Shown in pieces: positions 34,704 through 46,875 of a DNA stretch of 64,000 bases (position 1 is its first letter; every line of letters begins with the position of its first letter). The stretch is from Isoetes taiwanensis (taxonomy: Eukaryota > Streptophyta > Lycopodiopsida > Isoetales > Isoetaceae). The notes below the pieces were generated by a model, which was given only the letters and a program-made list of their open reading frames with translations, did not search any database and was not told the DNA's origin. The position numbers and the translations under genes are program-made. The stretch is taken from positions 102,202-166,201 of the forward strand of contig JAJEKV010000130.1 in assembly GCA_021234155.1 (NCBI GenBank), in the 5' to 3' direction.

Positions 34704-37480
34704 TTAAATTACATACCTTTCTATTGCATCCAATGGCAAGCTCATAATCATCGCCCGAACAGCTTTGTCCACCATCTCTTGCTTCATCCATAATGAAGCT
34801 AATAACCAATCATTGCTCATTGTGTCCGGCAAGGTGCATTCTTCAATTATTGAACCACGCCTATGTGAGCTATTTCTTCGTGCTTCTCCCTTTGCAATTT
34901 CATACATGTCTCTCCAAGATTGCAGACTCGTTGTATTATTCAAGACAAATGTATTTATGGCACGAAACATCTCATCATTTAGATTCCTTTCCACACCTTT
35001 GCCTTGTAGAACTTCTGATATAATCTCATCGGGCTCTTTTTCCTCCCACATTTTAAGGCCATCCGATTGCATGCAATCGCCACATCATTCAGAAATAAAG
35101 TGTTTCTTGTATGAGATGGCCCTCTGCTATACACCCTTCCGCCTAGCCATTTGGACAAACCCCTTGAGCACTTTCATATATCGCCGAAAAAGAACATCCA
35201 TCGTGCGTGAGCAGGACACGCTAATTTGATCTCATTTGGAATATGAATTAATAGGTGCACCTATGCCAATAATATCATTGCATTAATATCATCGATCTAT
35301 ACATAATATAAGAAGAAGAATCATAGTGAGAAAGATTTAAGGAAAGGACAATATAATACTTGTAGATCTAAGAAGCTCAGAGGGAAACTCTTTTCTCAAT
35401 ATCACATAATAGTAAAATGGCCTCCTCCTCCATCTTTGGAATGTCGAGATATCAATTTCCTTCAAAGACACCCATCTCTCACAAATTTGCCTAAACGATA
35501 TATAATATTCCTTATACCGGTGTCGATAGCTTCCAATGGCACAAGGAAGCACATGCTACATCCACAACAAACAATGGTTTAATACATGAAAATATTTTCA
35601 ATAGTCATGCAACAAAACTCATGATAAAATACCCGGGAAACTTATGCCACCATGTGTCTTGAGACCACCGAAGTTTTCCATCTTTTGTAAATGCTTTTTG
35701 TAGAGAAGCACCATGTCCAAATTTGGTGCTTGAATATTTTGTATTCTCCTATGCACCGTGGGTAAGTCGTTGTTTCTCTAACACCCAAGGACCCTTTTTT
35801 CCATTTGAGTCTTCCAAATTCTCTCAATTGGCCAATATTCTCTTTTTATTTTTCCTTCTTTTTAAGGTCTTCTCGGGCTCCTAATATCTCCCACTCACCG
35901 CTTAAATGCTTCCATAAAGAATGTCCAATATTTTTGAACATATGCATTGATCAAGCAAGTGTACGACTTCCAAGTCTACCCAAGACTCTAATCTATAAAA
36001 TATAGATAAACGCTTTCATACCAAATGGGGAGTGTGCTATTGCCTTCTCCAATATTAGCCAAGTAATCCAAATTTGATTTGCATCTTTCCATGCATAGAG
36101 CCAATCCCTAGTTGTCCATCGCTTTGGTGGGGTGTCACCTCACACCCATGCATGGTGCCCCTTCGATATTTTTGTGGCCAATGTAAATTTGCTTCTTGAG
36201 ATGTTTGATCTCAGATGATGTTAGGCTAGTTCCAAGATGAGGGACATCCATATACTCCACTTTGTCTCAGACCTCTTACATCACAAAGTAAGCACTTATG
36301 GTTTACAAGCAACTAGAATTTTTAGCTTATATAATTTTGTAGTGATATACTTGCCCGATCCCACGTAAAAGCCCGGATAATCATGAATTGTGAAACATAG
36401 CATCCCATGTAGTGTGAAATCATGTGGCTCTCTTGCAATGTCATACATGTGAATCCCTTCCACAATATTTCTAGTTCCTCTACCAAAGGTTCCATGTAAA
36501 CATCCATATTTTTACTTGGTATTTTCCTCAAGAAGAAACGTTTCCACTTTGTTACATGTTCATACAAAGAAGATATGACCATAACATAATACCCGCACAA
36601 TTAATGTCAACATGATATGACCAGCCATCCATGGTGGAATATTGTAGTTTACAACAACTATCGGCCATACGCTTATGTGATGATGACATAGTTCCCCATG
36701 GACATATTCCATCAAGCCCCAGCCCAAGCCTAATGTTGCGAGGTTCTCATTTTAAATTGTGGCCACTTTTCTTCGACATTCTTCCAAGACTCTCCATCTC
36801 AAGGGCATCCTCATTTTTCCATCTATGTCCATTTTTGCATGGTAATCCATAAAAGAAGCAATGGAAGGAGATCAAAACATATAACGTGAAGCGGATTATA
36901 GGCATATGGCGCAATGTTTTCCTTGCCACTTTTTGACCTTCTTCCTTCCTCATACTCGTGGCTCATTACACTTCTCGCATGATTGGTTCCCCTCGCATAA
37001 TCGTTATGAAATAGTATGCAATCATTCACGCATGCATGTATACAATTGTATTCTAGCCCTAATGCTCGCAGAACAATTCTCTTGCCTCTCTTCTTGACTT
37101 CTAAGGCAATGCCCTTTCCGTAGTATTTTGTCTAGCAAACTAGAGTACATGTCTCATATTTTAATATTGTTAGTAGCAACATTGTAAAAAAATCTATAAG
37201 AGCATATGTACATACCGAAAAGCTCGGAAACACTATTGTTGCTCCAACCTAATTTTATGTTGGAGGTTAAAAAATTAGCAAACATGCAAAGAAGACGAGA
37301 TACACGTGCATTTGGAAACAATGGGGTTGTTGCCTCGTTAATGCGTGAATTCACCTTGTCACCATTGTTCTCATTTTCGTGGTGTTGAACTAACTGGAAA
37401 ATAATTTGTAATTGTTTCATGTATCGCATCCCCACCAAGCAAAGTATTCTTTGAACTTGATGTTTGAACTTCATCCAATG
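34704..37480 (-). pseudogene. TNP2-type CACTA transposase, frameshifted
   Basis: Read leftward: a GWSNNSVSELF motif (about 37270); CIHACVNDCILFHNDYA-type reading (about 37020) and the sequence leading to MSKKSGHN (about 36750); KNMDVYMEPLVEELEILW (about 36500), the conserved D-x-Y-PL-ELL region of TNP2; RWTTRDWLYAWKDANQIW and MHMFKNIGHSLWKHLSGE (about 36120-35890); KKGSLGVRETTTYPRC (about 35780); a DUF4218-like part with FRQICERWVSLKEIDIS and FPSELLRS (about 35500-35370); and FRRYMKVLKGFV (about 35190). The tail (35072-34704) includes NDEMFRAINTFVLNNTTSLQ. Frames change repeatedly and stops occur, so the protein is not functional. Family membership is clear from the order of the motifs. Confidence 0.85.
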
Positions 37481-37899
37481 ATTCATCACCGAGGATCGAC
37501 ATATAGATGGCGCTTGCTATTTTTATGTTAGGTGGTAATTTAAAGATCATACACTTATATATTATGAAACAATTATATGAACACCATATGCATTATACAA
37601 TTGGAATAACAACACAATAAATAAGATATTAAAATGTATTAAAAGCAATTCAACACACTCTATAACTGCAAACGAGTATGCTCCTCATTATTGACGTGGT
37701 TGAATTGTGTTGGCAACACGACGTTAGGTTCGGCATATGTGTAAAAAAATAGGCATCCACTATTTGTTCCTGACATAATGATTGTACATATTCAAACATT
37801 TAAAATAACTAAATGCACATGTCAACTAATTAGTTTAAATGCCTAGAGGGGTATATATGTAGCATACCTCATTTGCTTCGTGTTCACGCTTGGCATTCC

Positions 37900-38170
37900 T
37901 CATCGCTTTGTTAGCCTATTTCGCCACATACCATATCGTGGCCTCATGTTGTTGTCGCGACATGATAAGAACGCGTGTAGCGCTCCCCGACACTTATTGC
38001 ACCAACAACTTTCACGATGACGATATGAAGCTTCAACAGGGTTATTTCTAGCTCTTTTCCTGTACCTTCCACGAAAGGACGAAGAAGATGAAGTTGAAGA
38101 TGAGCATGCTCGACCTGGTAAATAATCCCCTGCACTACTCGTGTTGCTTGCACTACTATTGTTCATCTTA
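37900..38170 (-). pseudogene. N-terminal Cys-containing piece of the CACTA transposase
   Basis: The minus-strand frame reads SSSTSSSSSFRGRYRKRARN, then ESCWCNKCRGALHAFLSC. A short CxxC segment with a Ser/Arg-rich lead is plausible for the start of the CACTA ORF, and its position directly upstream of TNP2 fits. It is separated from the next motif by about 400 bp that may be intronic. Confidence 0.5.
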
Positions 38171-38339
38171 GTAACATAACCAAAAAAAATAAGAAAATAG
38201 GCTTGAGTAGTGTTAGCAAATGTCCCAAAATGCCAAATTTCTACCAAATTGCCAATACCAACAAAAGTGACCGCAACATAACTATGAAAGTTATGAAATC
38301 ATTAGACGGACATCATGGAAACTAGCAAAAACTCGATTC

Positions 38340-38890
38340 AAAATTAAATAAATACCAACAAAGGTGGTAAAGGTTAAAGTTAATGAAGACATCATGCACA
38401 ACCACCTTTGCCAAAATACAAGAAGAAGTGGTAAAGATAAGTTATGGAAGCAAGAGGTCAACATCATTCAAATTAGCAAGATAACTCTAAAATGAGAAAT
38501 AACCAATGGGTTAAGGTCGGGATACCAAACCAAGGTACCATTGAAAGTGGTAAAGGTTAAAATTACAAGTAATAGACCTAAATCACACATCGAAATTATC
38601 CACTAAACTCGACAACTTTAAAACCATGAAAATTACCAACTAATCAACAACTCAAAATGCAAGCCCGATTAGAGAAAAACCTAGCGAAAAAATGGTACTT
38701 GCAATGTTGATTCGGCCGGCATTTCCTTTTTGTAAGACAGTAAGGACATATCCTTACCAAAATTGCCAAAAGACCATTGAAAGTGGTAAAGGTTAAAGTT
38801 TGCCAACTAAACTCAAGGGTCCTTTAATTATGCGAAAGAAATAGATGTCCATTTAAGTTGGCAAAATTGCCAAAATACCATTGAAACTTT
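38340..38890. repeat. Dispersed internal repeats near the CACTA right side
   Basis: Variants of ATTGAAAGTGGTAAAGGTTA occur at about 38353, 38545 and 38774, with a shorter form near 38428. The word GCCAAAATACCATTGAAA appears twice near 38873-38920, and TGGCAAGTAAAA three times at about 39052-39175. They could be subterminal repeats of the CACTA element, although the motif differs from the left side. Confidence 0.5.
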
Positions 38891-40006
38891 CGAGTTAAAA
38901 TTGCCAAAATACCATTGAAACCGCCATGGACGCCTATAGCCCAAGGTTTTCTTGAATTAAAAAAATCCACTAACATTCCACAAACAAAGTTCTAGACATT
39001 GATGTGCAATAGATGACTCCTCATACTTACAATTTAGTTGACGAGAATTTAATGGCAAGTAAAAAAAAATGCTAGCACCAGGAATGCTTGAGAAAATATC
39101 AACTAGTGGCAAGTAAAAAAATGCAAGCACTAGGATTTCATGCTAGAGAAAATTTCAACTAATGGCAAGTAAAATGCCAAAATATGGCTAAAAGGCTTGC
39201 TTGAGAAAAAACTCAAAATGTGATATTTCGTGCTTGCATTTAGAATGAAACTTGAGAGACGATAATGTAGCAAGTAGTTTATAGAATATAATTAGAGATA
39301 AGCCAAAATTGAAAAGGTCAAAAAATGCCAAAATAGTAACTAAATCCATCATGAAAATTACATTTCTGAAATAACAAATGGACATCATGAAAATTACAGT
39401 GCCAATTTAACAAATCGAAATGCAAGGCAAGATGAGCTGAACCTGGCGCCAAAATTTGTTCAATCTCCCGCTCTACAAATCGCACATCCACCTTTTGTTG
39501 CTCTCTTTGCTCTCATTTCTCCCCGCTCTCACTGAGATCCTGCGCCTCTTTTGCTCACCGAGTAAGTAATATTTTCTCTATTGTTTGATTATTCATGTCC
39601 TAAAAGTTTCCATTTTGAGGTCCTGGTTTTCGTTGCAGTGGCTGGAAGTCGGCAAGACAAACATAGGAAAGGAAAAGCCCCAGCTCTGAGCAATCGTTCT
39701 GGGGATGAGAATGATAGCCATGGTGAAGATAACGCAAGCAACCGAGCAGAAAGAATGGCAAATTTTTTTGCCAACATGCCTCAGGAAATTTATGAGGATT
39801 TCTTTGTGGAAATGGAGAAAAGAGTGACGAAGAGTTTACAAATCAAACAAAGGGAGAAAGAAAGTAGTGAAGATCTGGAACCAAGAGCCAACTCGATGGG
39901 CAGGTCAGTACATCTTTGAAATACTAAATTTCTTTGGGGTTGCATGAAAAGCTACATCATTTGCATATTGGATTCGTATTTCTTCCAAGTCTTAAAGTCT
40001 GATACT

Positions 40007-40078
40007 TAGCCTAAATCTCTGTTCCTGCACTGCAAATTGTATTTAGCCTAAATGTCTGTTCCTGCACTGCAAATTGTA
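40007..40078 (+). repeat. Tandem duplication of a 37-bp unit
   Basis: TAGCCTAAATCTCTGTTCCT and the following CACTGCAAATTGTA occur at 40007-40043 and again at 40044-40078 with one substitution. The duplication lies in the large intron of the plus-strand gene remnant. Confidence 0.9.
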
Positions 40079-40272
40079 AGCCATACTCTTTCTTTGGTCC
40101 CAAGCTTTTCTGTAACTGTTACTGGCAGCGCAATATAGATCTTGTTGCCAGCTTCGCATACGTAGCAGGCCAAGGGGGATAGACTCGGAACTTTCCCTGA
40201 TCTCTATATCTTATAATAATAGGCTGTCTTGTAAATAGGTTGTGATATATCTTGTAATAAATAGGCTCTTTT

Positions 40273-40289
40273 CTGGGTTCAATTCCCAG
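40273..40289 (+). other. Perfect tRNA T-arm-like hairpin, possible SINE or tRNA remnant
   Basis: CTGGGTTCAATTCCCAG forms a five-pair stem with a seven-base TTCAATT loop, exactly the tRNA T-arm layout and a good B box. No convincing D-arm or A box lies at tRNA spacing upstream, so a whole tRNA is not supported. Confidence 0.3.
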
Positions 40290-40463
40290 GCTCTGATTTA
40301 AGAAGTAGGGTTCAAAGAAAAGCAGCACTGCTTGCTTACAAGGTCTAGGAGCGTGACCAAAGATCTATGCTGGAATAAACAGATATCTGACCTTATTGAT
40401 TACTTCCATAACATCAAGAATCTATATAATAAATGATGACCAAAAGCAAAGGTGATAACTCAC

Positions 40464-40904
40464 CAAAGATTCTGAATGCGTGGAAGCCTTCCACCCATAC
40501 CACGAGTCGATAGCATCATAAACTTCAGGGATAAAGTTCAAGGGTAAAATATGCTGCTTCCTTTCTGCTGAAGTCATTTGCTAGTATGAATGGTGACCGT
40601 TTGTATTGTCTTTCTCGTAATCATTAATCTTTCTGAAATCTGCAATAAGTGTGTCCCATTTGGACAGGCATGCCTTTGCAGAACGGTGCACTGAATTATT
40701 CCAACAGTAATCCTTTACGTCTGACCATCTTTCATCTTTTTTCTTGTGTTTTTCCCTAGCTCCAAAGCCAATGTTGTGTTCATACTCTTCTCTCTTTGCG
40801 GCTTGTAGCACCATCAATTCATTCAAACACCAAGTGCCATTGCTGTAATGCCTCAATGACTTATTAGATGGATGCAATGTTTCAGCAACATCCTGCGTCA
40901 TTGC
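40464..40904 (-). pseudogene. Trihelix (GT-type) DNA-binding domain exon with one nonsense codon
   Basis: On the minus strand an acceptor (TTTAATCTGATGCAG) opens an exon at 40904 that reads YSNGTWCLNELMVLQAAKRE, then ERWSDVKDYCWNNSVHRSAK and CLSKWDTLIADFRKINDYEK. The pattern W-E-L-L-AKR, RW-V-YC, R-S-x-C-x-KWD-L and DYE is that of plant trihelix/GT transcription factors. A TAG at 40583-40581 follows GHHSY. Past it the same frame continues QMTSAERKQHILPLNFIPEV with the typical ERK-LP-x-F-EV-DA pattern to a GTGAGT donor at 40463. Related proteins usually have Trp where the stop lies (SYW), so one G-to-A change explains it. Upstream and downstream exons were not found. Confidence 0.8.
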
Positions 40905-42404
40905 CTGCATCAGATTAAAACCTTGTCAACTATAGTCTGAAAATAACAACAAATTGGCAGGCAAATTCCATCTATACATTTGTAAGTCTCAGCGTTGCTG
41001 CCACAGCTATGATGGTATAAGCTGAATAACAAGGACTAACAGCATAAAACTATTCTCAAAGGGGAGGAAGGAGCAGCTGAAGGGGCATAATCTTTTGATG
41101 TGTGCATTCCCATCCCATAGGCTGACTGCACTGCTATAAAGTTAAATATAAGAGTTTTGTGCTTTCCCCAATTACAGTTGTTTATCCTGCAGTAAATTCT
41201 GCAGAGAGGATGACACTGAACTTTGCCTCTTATACATCAAATTCAAAGAATCTCTCCAAGATGTGCCTCCGCCTTTCTGTGAGTGCAGAACCACAACAGC
41301 TATAACACTGCTACATGCAATCTGGTTGCAAGGAAGTCCTGTTGGTCTCTAATACCCAGTAGCCTTTGATGCACTCTGATAAAGGAGAATGACCGTCTAC
41401 ATAGACTGTGAACCTGGTTTGCATCTTTCTTAATGGTCCAACCTGGTTTTGGGCTGCAATAAACGCAGTGGACAGAGCAGTTGCACTGTCTTGGACTGCA
41501 ATAAATGCAGAGATGTGGAAGGTTAGAGGATCAGACACTACAATGCATTGATTTGAGACATTTGGTGAAACATATCTGATCACTGAAACTGTAACTGTGT
41601 TGTTATGGGCATTCCTACTATGGCATTTTTGTTGTGTGACGGAACTGGCTGCGCGGATCATGGTATGGTAATGATAAAGTCCTTTTAGAAATAAGATTAT
41701 GGGCCAGGCTTTTGGAAATTATTAAAACAGCCTACCACAACATTTTTGCATGCATCTTGTGAATGGGCATAACATCCTGGACGAGGCCTTGCTCTATTGT
41801 GCTGCAGGTTTTCAACATGCTCAAAAAAAGTGAATTTATCTCCCCTTCCTCCATGCTTCTGCATTTTAAGTCCAGACAAAAGTTCCTAAAAGACTGCTGG
41901 CCCGAGGAATGAAAATCATATTGTATATCAGTCAAACACGTGATCTCTTTGGGTGATCCTTCCATATTGTTAATTTTAAGCTTCCAGAAATGAAAATGAA
42001 ATATTGTCTGCCCATAAATGAAAATGAATATTGTCTGCAAAGAGATTCCCTTCTATGTTCCATTGTAGTTTCCTTGTAAGGATTGTATGCTGAAATATGT
42101 AGGGTCTGTTCTTGTAATGATGTCTTGATTTTTGCAGAGAAGCTACGAGCATATTGGAAAGGTGTAGGAGGTCAAGCATTTCAGGAGAAGGAGAAACATC
42201 ACAAGGCCAGAAGCAAACAAGAAGCAGCGATAACGCCATTACTAGAGGGACGTCATTTTGACCTGGCCCGTCCTCCGAAGAGGTGTGAGATCCACTTTTC
42301 ATTCTGATTCGTTCCGATGATGACAAAGATGATTCCCAGTGAGGGTCGAGAGACGAATCGCTTATCATGCTCGGGCCTAAGAAGTTATCTAAATCGATGT
42401 AAGT

Positions 42405-45250
42405 TTTTTCTATTTAATCTATGTTTTCCTTTTTCTTAGCTATGGCTCTCGGCCATATAAATTAAGAAAATAAAACTTCTAAGCTGCCTTGTTGATGTTT
42501 ATAAGCACGGAAGCACCAAAATGAGGAAGCACCAAAATGGAGGCATGCCGACTGCTTATTTTGACAAAAAGGCTGTAATGATGGCATAAAGCTTAAGGAT
42601 AGATTTAGTTGTTATTTATCTTGCCTCGAGCAATAGGTTGTTAATTTGATTTCTTTTGCGATAAAATGTGTAGTTAGCTGGCATTTATTCTCTAATCCGA
42701 ACAAATTATGGTATCAAATTAAGTCTTATTTTGTTTTATATTTCCGCTGATAACGCAAACAGATCACATTCAACTTTCGAACCCAACCGGTTCTCCGACG
42801 CCTACGCAGTTGTTTCAAAATCTCTAAATGAACAGCGACCCATGGAAAGCCCATCACTTTTAACTGTTTCTTGAACATTGATCTCTTTATCAACCATCTT
42901 TACTCACCAAGCAATTCTTAGCCAAGGGTCTATCCCATCCCAAGACAATACTCAAATAACTCCTACTAATTTTGCAATTCATCTTCTCGCACGACACCTT
43001 GCCATCACAATGGTTTTTCTAGTTATATTATTCATTCTAACTGTGTCCATGTCTTTAATTATGTTATTTATCTCTATTGTGGTGTTCACGCCCAATTGCA
43101 TATTTTCTAAAATAACGCTTCTTTTATTTTCAAGCAGTGTATTATTACAAGGGATGCCCTATCTTGATGATGCAGAAGGAATCTTCGCGGAGCAAAGAAG
43201 GCTATGAAGGCTTATCACATGAAGTAGATAAAACTTAAGGCCGTGAAGGCAGAATCGCATCAAGAACGAGCGAGCAGGTATATAATTGACAACTTTGGTC
43301 ATGGATTGAACGAGGCCGAATCTCTAATAAATTACAGTAAAAAGATGGAGACATCACAGGTAGTCTCCCTCCCCTCCCTCCCTCCCCGACCGGAAATCTT
43401 TCCCATTGATACTTGAAATTCATCTCTAATAGGGATAACTTGCTAAGACTTCCTTTGGATTGAATACTTTTCCCATCGATACTTGAAATCATCTCTAATA
43501 GGATAACTCTAAGTAAGAAAGGAGGTCGGAAAAAGATTGTCATTCATTGAGCAGTAAAGATTGTTGGGAAAGATTCATGGAGCAATGTGGTCACATACCA
43601 ATCGCCAAAAAAGATGCACCGCAAGACTAACACAGAGGCAACAAGTACGTGTCTCGCGGGAGATGCATCTACAGGGTCCAAGCTTGTGTTATTATTTATT
43701 TCAGATTATTATTATACAAGATGCTTCTATTAATCAAGTATTTCGATTGTAAATTTTATTTTGATCTTCGTAGTTCTCTCTGATTGGGTAGTTTCCCAAT
43801 TATGATTTGATGCAAAAATAAAAGAAGATGGTGGCTGGTTATGCCGTGATGGAAGAAAAAAATGCTTGAAAAGGCCATGAAGCAATAAAAGGTAGTAAGA
43901 ATGATGAATTTTACTTTATGTTATTTTTTTTTTGATGGTATTGTCTTGCGTATCAAAGCCAGTGATTGCGTGGAGAGAAGAGCCAGTCCCCGATTGTATT
44001 TAAGAAAAAGATGAAAAGCCGTAAAGAAATGAAGAAATTTCAAAGACAGCCAAGAACCTATTTACCTTGACTTTTGAAGAAGAAATAAATAAAACAGCGG
44101 CAAGCAAGGCACCTTTGAACTACTTTCCATTGAACTTCAAGCCCTAAACGATGGAGTTCCAAACATTGGTTAAGGATTTTATGGTTAAATATTTGAGAGA
44201 AGTGCAGCCAATTCCCAGCATTAGTGAGCAACTTCTTGACCATGTACACCCTTTTTAACAGATAAATGAAGATCAAGGTACCGGATTTGACAAAAGTCCC
44301 TCTCCCTCATGAAGACAATGCGTAATGATCACTTGAAGCTAGATTTAATTTGAGGTTTGAAGCATTGTGTAGAACTTCATGTATTTTACCCCGAACTTGG
44401 CATCTCACTATTTGCTCTTAATTTCTGCACTGACATTTTGATGAGTGGATACCATTTATCAAGTTCAATGCAATTGCTTCTTCAATTATCTATATTCCTT
44501 TGTCACTTTTATTACTTTAAGGCATTATCTTTTACATTAACTCACATTAGAAATTGCAAAAGAATATGTGTATGGACATAGAATGACGAAGAAATAAATA
44601 AACTCCGCTACAAAGTTTAACTAACAAATCTATCAATGCAAAGATCAATACCTAAACCGACCAACGACTACCATCCTGCGGTATCGATCACAAACATTGA
44701 TGCAGATGTACTGCAAACATCCAAAACCATCAAACACAAACATATTCATCATTCGTCACAAAACCTAACAAGCAAATCTACTACAATGCTGTAATAAACC
44801 AGTATGAGCTCATTAGAGAGCATCTCAACTGTCACACATAAGGTCGTCACATACCGCCACAATACCGCCATAAAATAGTCATAAACTACAATAATGTTGT
44901 AATAAACTAGCATGAAAGAATATAAAATACATTTGTCACATAAAATGGTCAATTTATGACAACCTAATAGGTTACATAAATGTGTCAATCTAGTGCGTAA
45001 TCGATGCTACTACGATGTAATATAAGATGTAATTATATGAGAATTTGGTAAACTTGACTCAAATACGACTCTAAATTCACTATCATCATATTATTGCTTA
45101 TGCCATGTCGTAAAGATGACATAATAAATGACACAACAAGTGACGCTGCGGCGACATCAAACCACGACATATTATATAGCGGTATAATTTTGTCAATTTA
45201 TGGTCTTGAGAAAATAGTTACGCCGCTTTTGACTTTCATACTTGACAAAA
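42405..45250. other. Intergenic or intronic AT-rich sequence
   Basis: No recognised coding sequence. A purine-strand-asymmetric CTCCC run lies at 43365-43386. A direct duplication (TTTCCCATTGATACTTGAAA unit) occurs at 43399-43440 and 43468-43508. From 44700 to 45220 the words ACTACAAT, TGTAATAAAC, TGTCACA and ATGACA recur, giving it the look of a transposon subterminal region. Confidence 0.4.
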
Positions 45251-46280
45251 ATCACCCGTTCATAGCGTTCTAAGCCCGCTTCCATCCGAAGCAATGAGGC
45301 TAGAAGCTCGATGCCCATCTGCTGGCCTGGAGCGCTAACTTAAGATAGATCCGTGCTCGACAGGAGCCGCCGAAAGCGAGCTTTATTGAGTCGGTTCACG
45401 ATCTCAAGAACGAAGCCGACAGTTCAAGAACGAAGAAAGCTCGATTAAGCATAATCTCGATGAACTGTGAGATGTTTTTCCTTCCGCTTCATGAATTGAT
45501 GAAATCGAGCTCTGTGCCGTGATCCTCGAACGGGCAATTGATGAGCAGTTTCGTCGGTTTCACCATGGGCTGCGGAAATTTTCAGCAGCACTGGCGGCGT
45601 TACTGGGCGTTCGCCAGGCCCGCCAGTCACCGAAAATCATGAAGTGGCCAGTTCTGGCCGGTAAAATTTCACTTAGAAATTTCTTTATGGTGATTGAAAT
45701 TACCTTCCAGCATTAATAATTTGATGGAGAAAAATTTAACCAACTCGCGAGAACAACATTATCACACGATGGTGGAAAACTCTTTCAATGACCTGAAGGT
45801 TCCCTCAAGTAGTTTCTTCCAGAACCGGGTAAAGCACCGACGTGCCTTCGCAGACCCACCGACTCGCCAAATTCAAGCGTTTGAAACCATGTCTGACCTG
45901 CAAACGTTGCCGCGAAGATGAAGCCAAGAACGCACGCATTTCCCGCAAAGATGAAGAATGCACAGCTTCCTCTCGCCAAAGCCCGACAGAGTTCCTTTTC
46001 TCGAAGCTTCCGGGTATATCAAGTAGAAATTCGTGAGCCGCAAAGCTCGCAAAGTTCTTTCTCGAGTTCTTCAAAGCCCTACGGAGGTCCTCGATTATCT
46101 AATCTTCGGTGGACAAACTATAAAAGCTAACAAGTATATTCTGTTAAATCTTGCTAGCCGAAGGGTCTATCAAACCTAGGGATTTTAGCCGAAAATACAA
46201 AGAAACCCTCATATTTTGACCTAAAATTTCTGAAAATTTTGGCTATCTAAATTAATTTCAACCGGTAGCCTGCTAGTGTT
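45250..46280. other. Unassigned sequence with higher GC, no gene supported
   Basis: Overlapping frames on both strands at 45690-46130 lack motifs. The composition differs from the flanks (more CG-containing words such as TCGAGCT and GCCGAA). Confidence 0.35.
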
Positions 46281-46401
46281 CTAGGAATTTGGCATCATCA
46301 GCGTTAACTTCGCCCAACCAACCAGACGAACCAGCGCCTCTGACAACCATTGCCTACAAACATAATGAAGACATACCCAATGTAGAAACCATTAAGAAGA
46401 C

Positions 46402-46875
46402 ATACTGTCCGACCAACCTCACAAAGGACCGTCCTTCTCTCAGTAAACCCATGGAAACGGCAGGCAAAACGTGTGAATCTGCTCTAGACTAAATAAATAA
46501 ATCGGGAAGAACATAATAATGCTCACGCTTCAATCCAAACACTTGTGCAGCAAATGTTCTGGCCACCATGCCTTTAGAAGGGATTTTAGTTTTCACTCAG
46601 CAGCAGGATTAAGATTTATATAAGCATTAAACTTGAGGCCACCAGGTTGTGAAGGAACTGTGCTTTATTACAATAATTGTCCGACAAATTCTACAAAGGA
46701 CCGTCCTTTTCAGTAACCCATGTGGAAACGGCAGGTAACGTGTGGACTCTGCTCTAGACTAGCCAACTGGAAGAACATTGCTCACGCTTCAATCCAAAAC
46801 TCTTGTGCAGATGTTGTGGCCACTATGCCTCCTTTGCATAGACGGTAGTTTCTACTTCAGCAGCAGGATATATGA
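46402..46875 (+). repeat. Duplication of about 200 bp upstream of the receptor-kinase pseudogene
   Basis: 46402-46610 and 46672-46875 share, in order, a TGTCCGAC word, ACAAAGGACCGTCCTT, GTGGAAACGGCAGG or a variant, TCTGCTCTAGACTA, GGAAGAACATAA or a variant, CTCACGCTTCAATCCAAA and TTCAGCAGCAGGAT. Small indels separate the copies. The downstream copy runs directly into the pseudogene's extracellular region, so this is a partial duplication of its 5' coding part. Confidence 0.8.

Larger units (their letters stand above)
29653..38250 (-). mobile_element. CACTA (EnSpm) DNA transposon, degenerate, with captured sequence
   Basis: The left terminus reads CACTACAAGAGGATAGGC (29653), the hallmark CACTA inverted repeat. 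It is followed by a 550-bp subterminal region dense in TGTGTCA and TGACACA. Inward, on the minus strand, are a DUF4216-like C-terminal segment (31677-30962) and a TNP2 transposase (about 37480-34704) with a Cys-rich N-terminal piece (38170-37900). Reading order from 38.2 kb down to 31 kb is the normal CACTA order, so transcription was leftward. I could not find the matching right terminus (CTTGTAGTG on the plus strand); the right limit is therefore only the end of recognisable sequence, and repeats at 38340-38890 may belong to that subterminal region. Confidence 0.82.
39400..42404 (+). pseudogene. Plus-strand gene remnant with acidic/Ser-rich exons, TGA-broken
   Basis: A GTAAGT donor at 39560 and an acceptor (TTTTCGTTGCAG) ending at 39638 bound an intron. 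Exon 39639-39903 encodes AGSRQDKHRKGKAPALSNRS, then RAERMANFFANMPQEIYEDF and a Lys/Glu-rich end, with donor GTCAGT. The next acceptor (GATTTTTGCAG, ending 42137) continues in phase into REATSILERCRRSSISGEGE, then SSDNAITRGTSF and IRSDDDKDDSQ, to a GTAAGT donor near 42399. In the third exon the frame is interrupted by three codons, all TGA. I do not recognise the family; it may be a nuclear regulator or an element protein. Downstream exons were not resolved. Confidence 0.45.

Noticed and set aside
36340-36350. TTTTGTAGTGATA as the right CACTA terminus
   Set aside because: It lies within the transposase coding region and has no subterminal repeats beside it.
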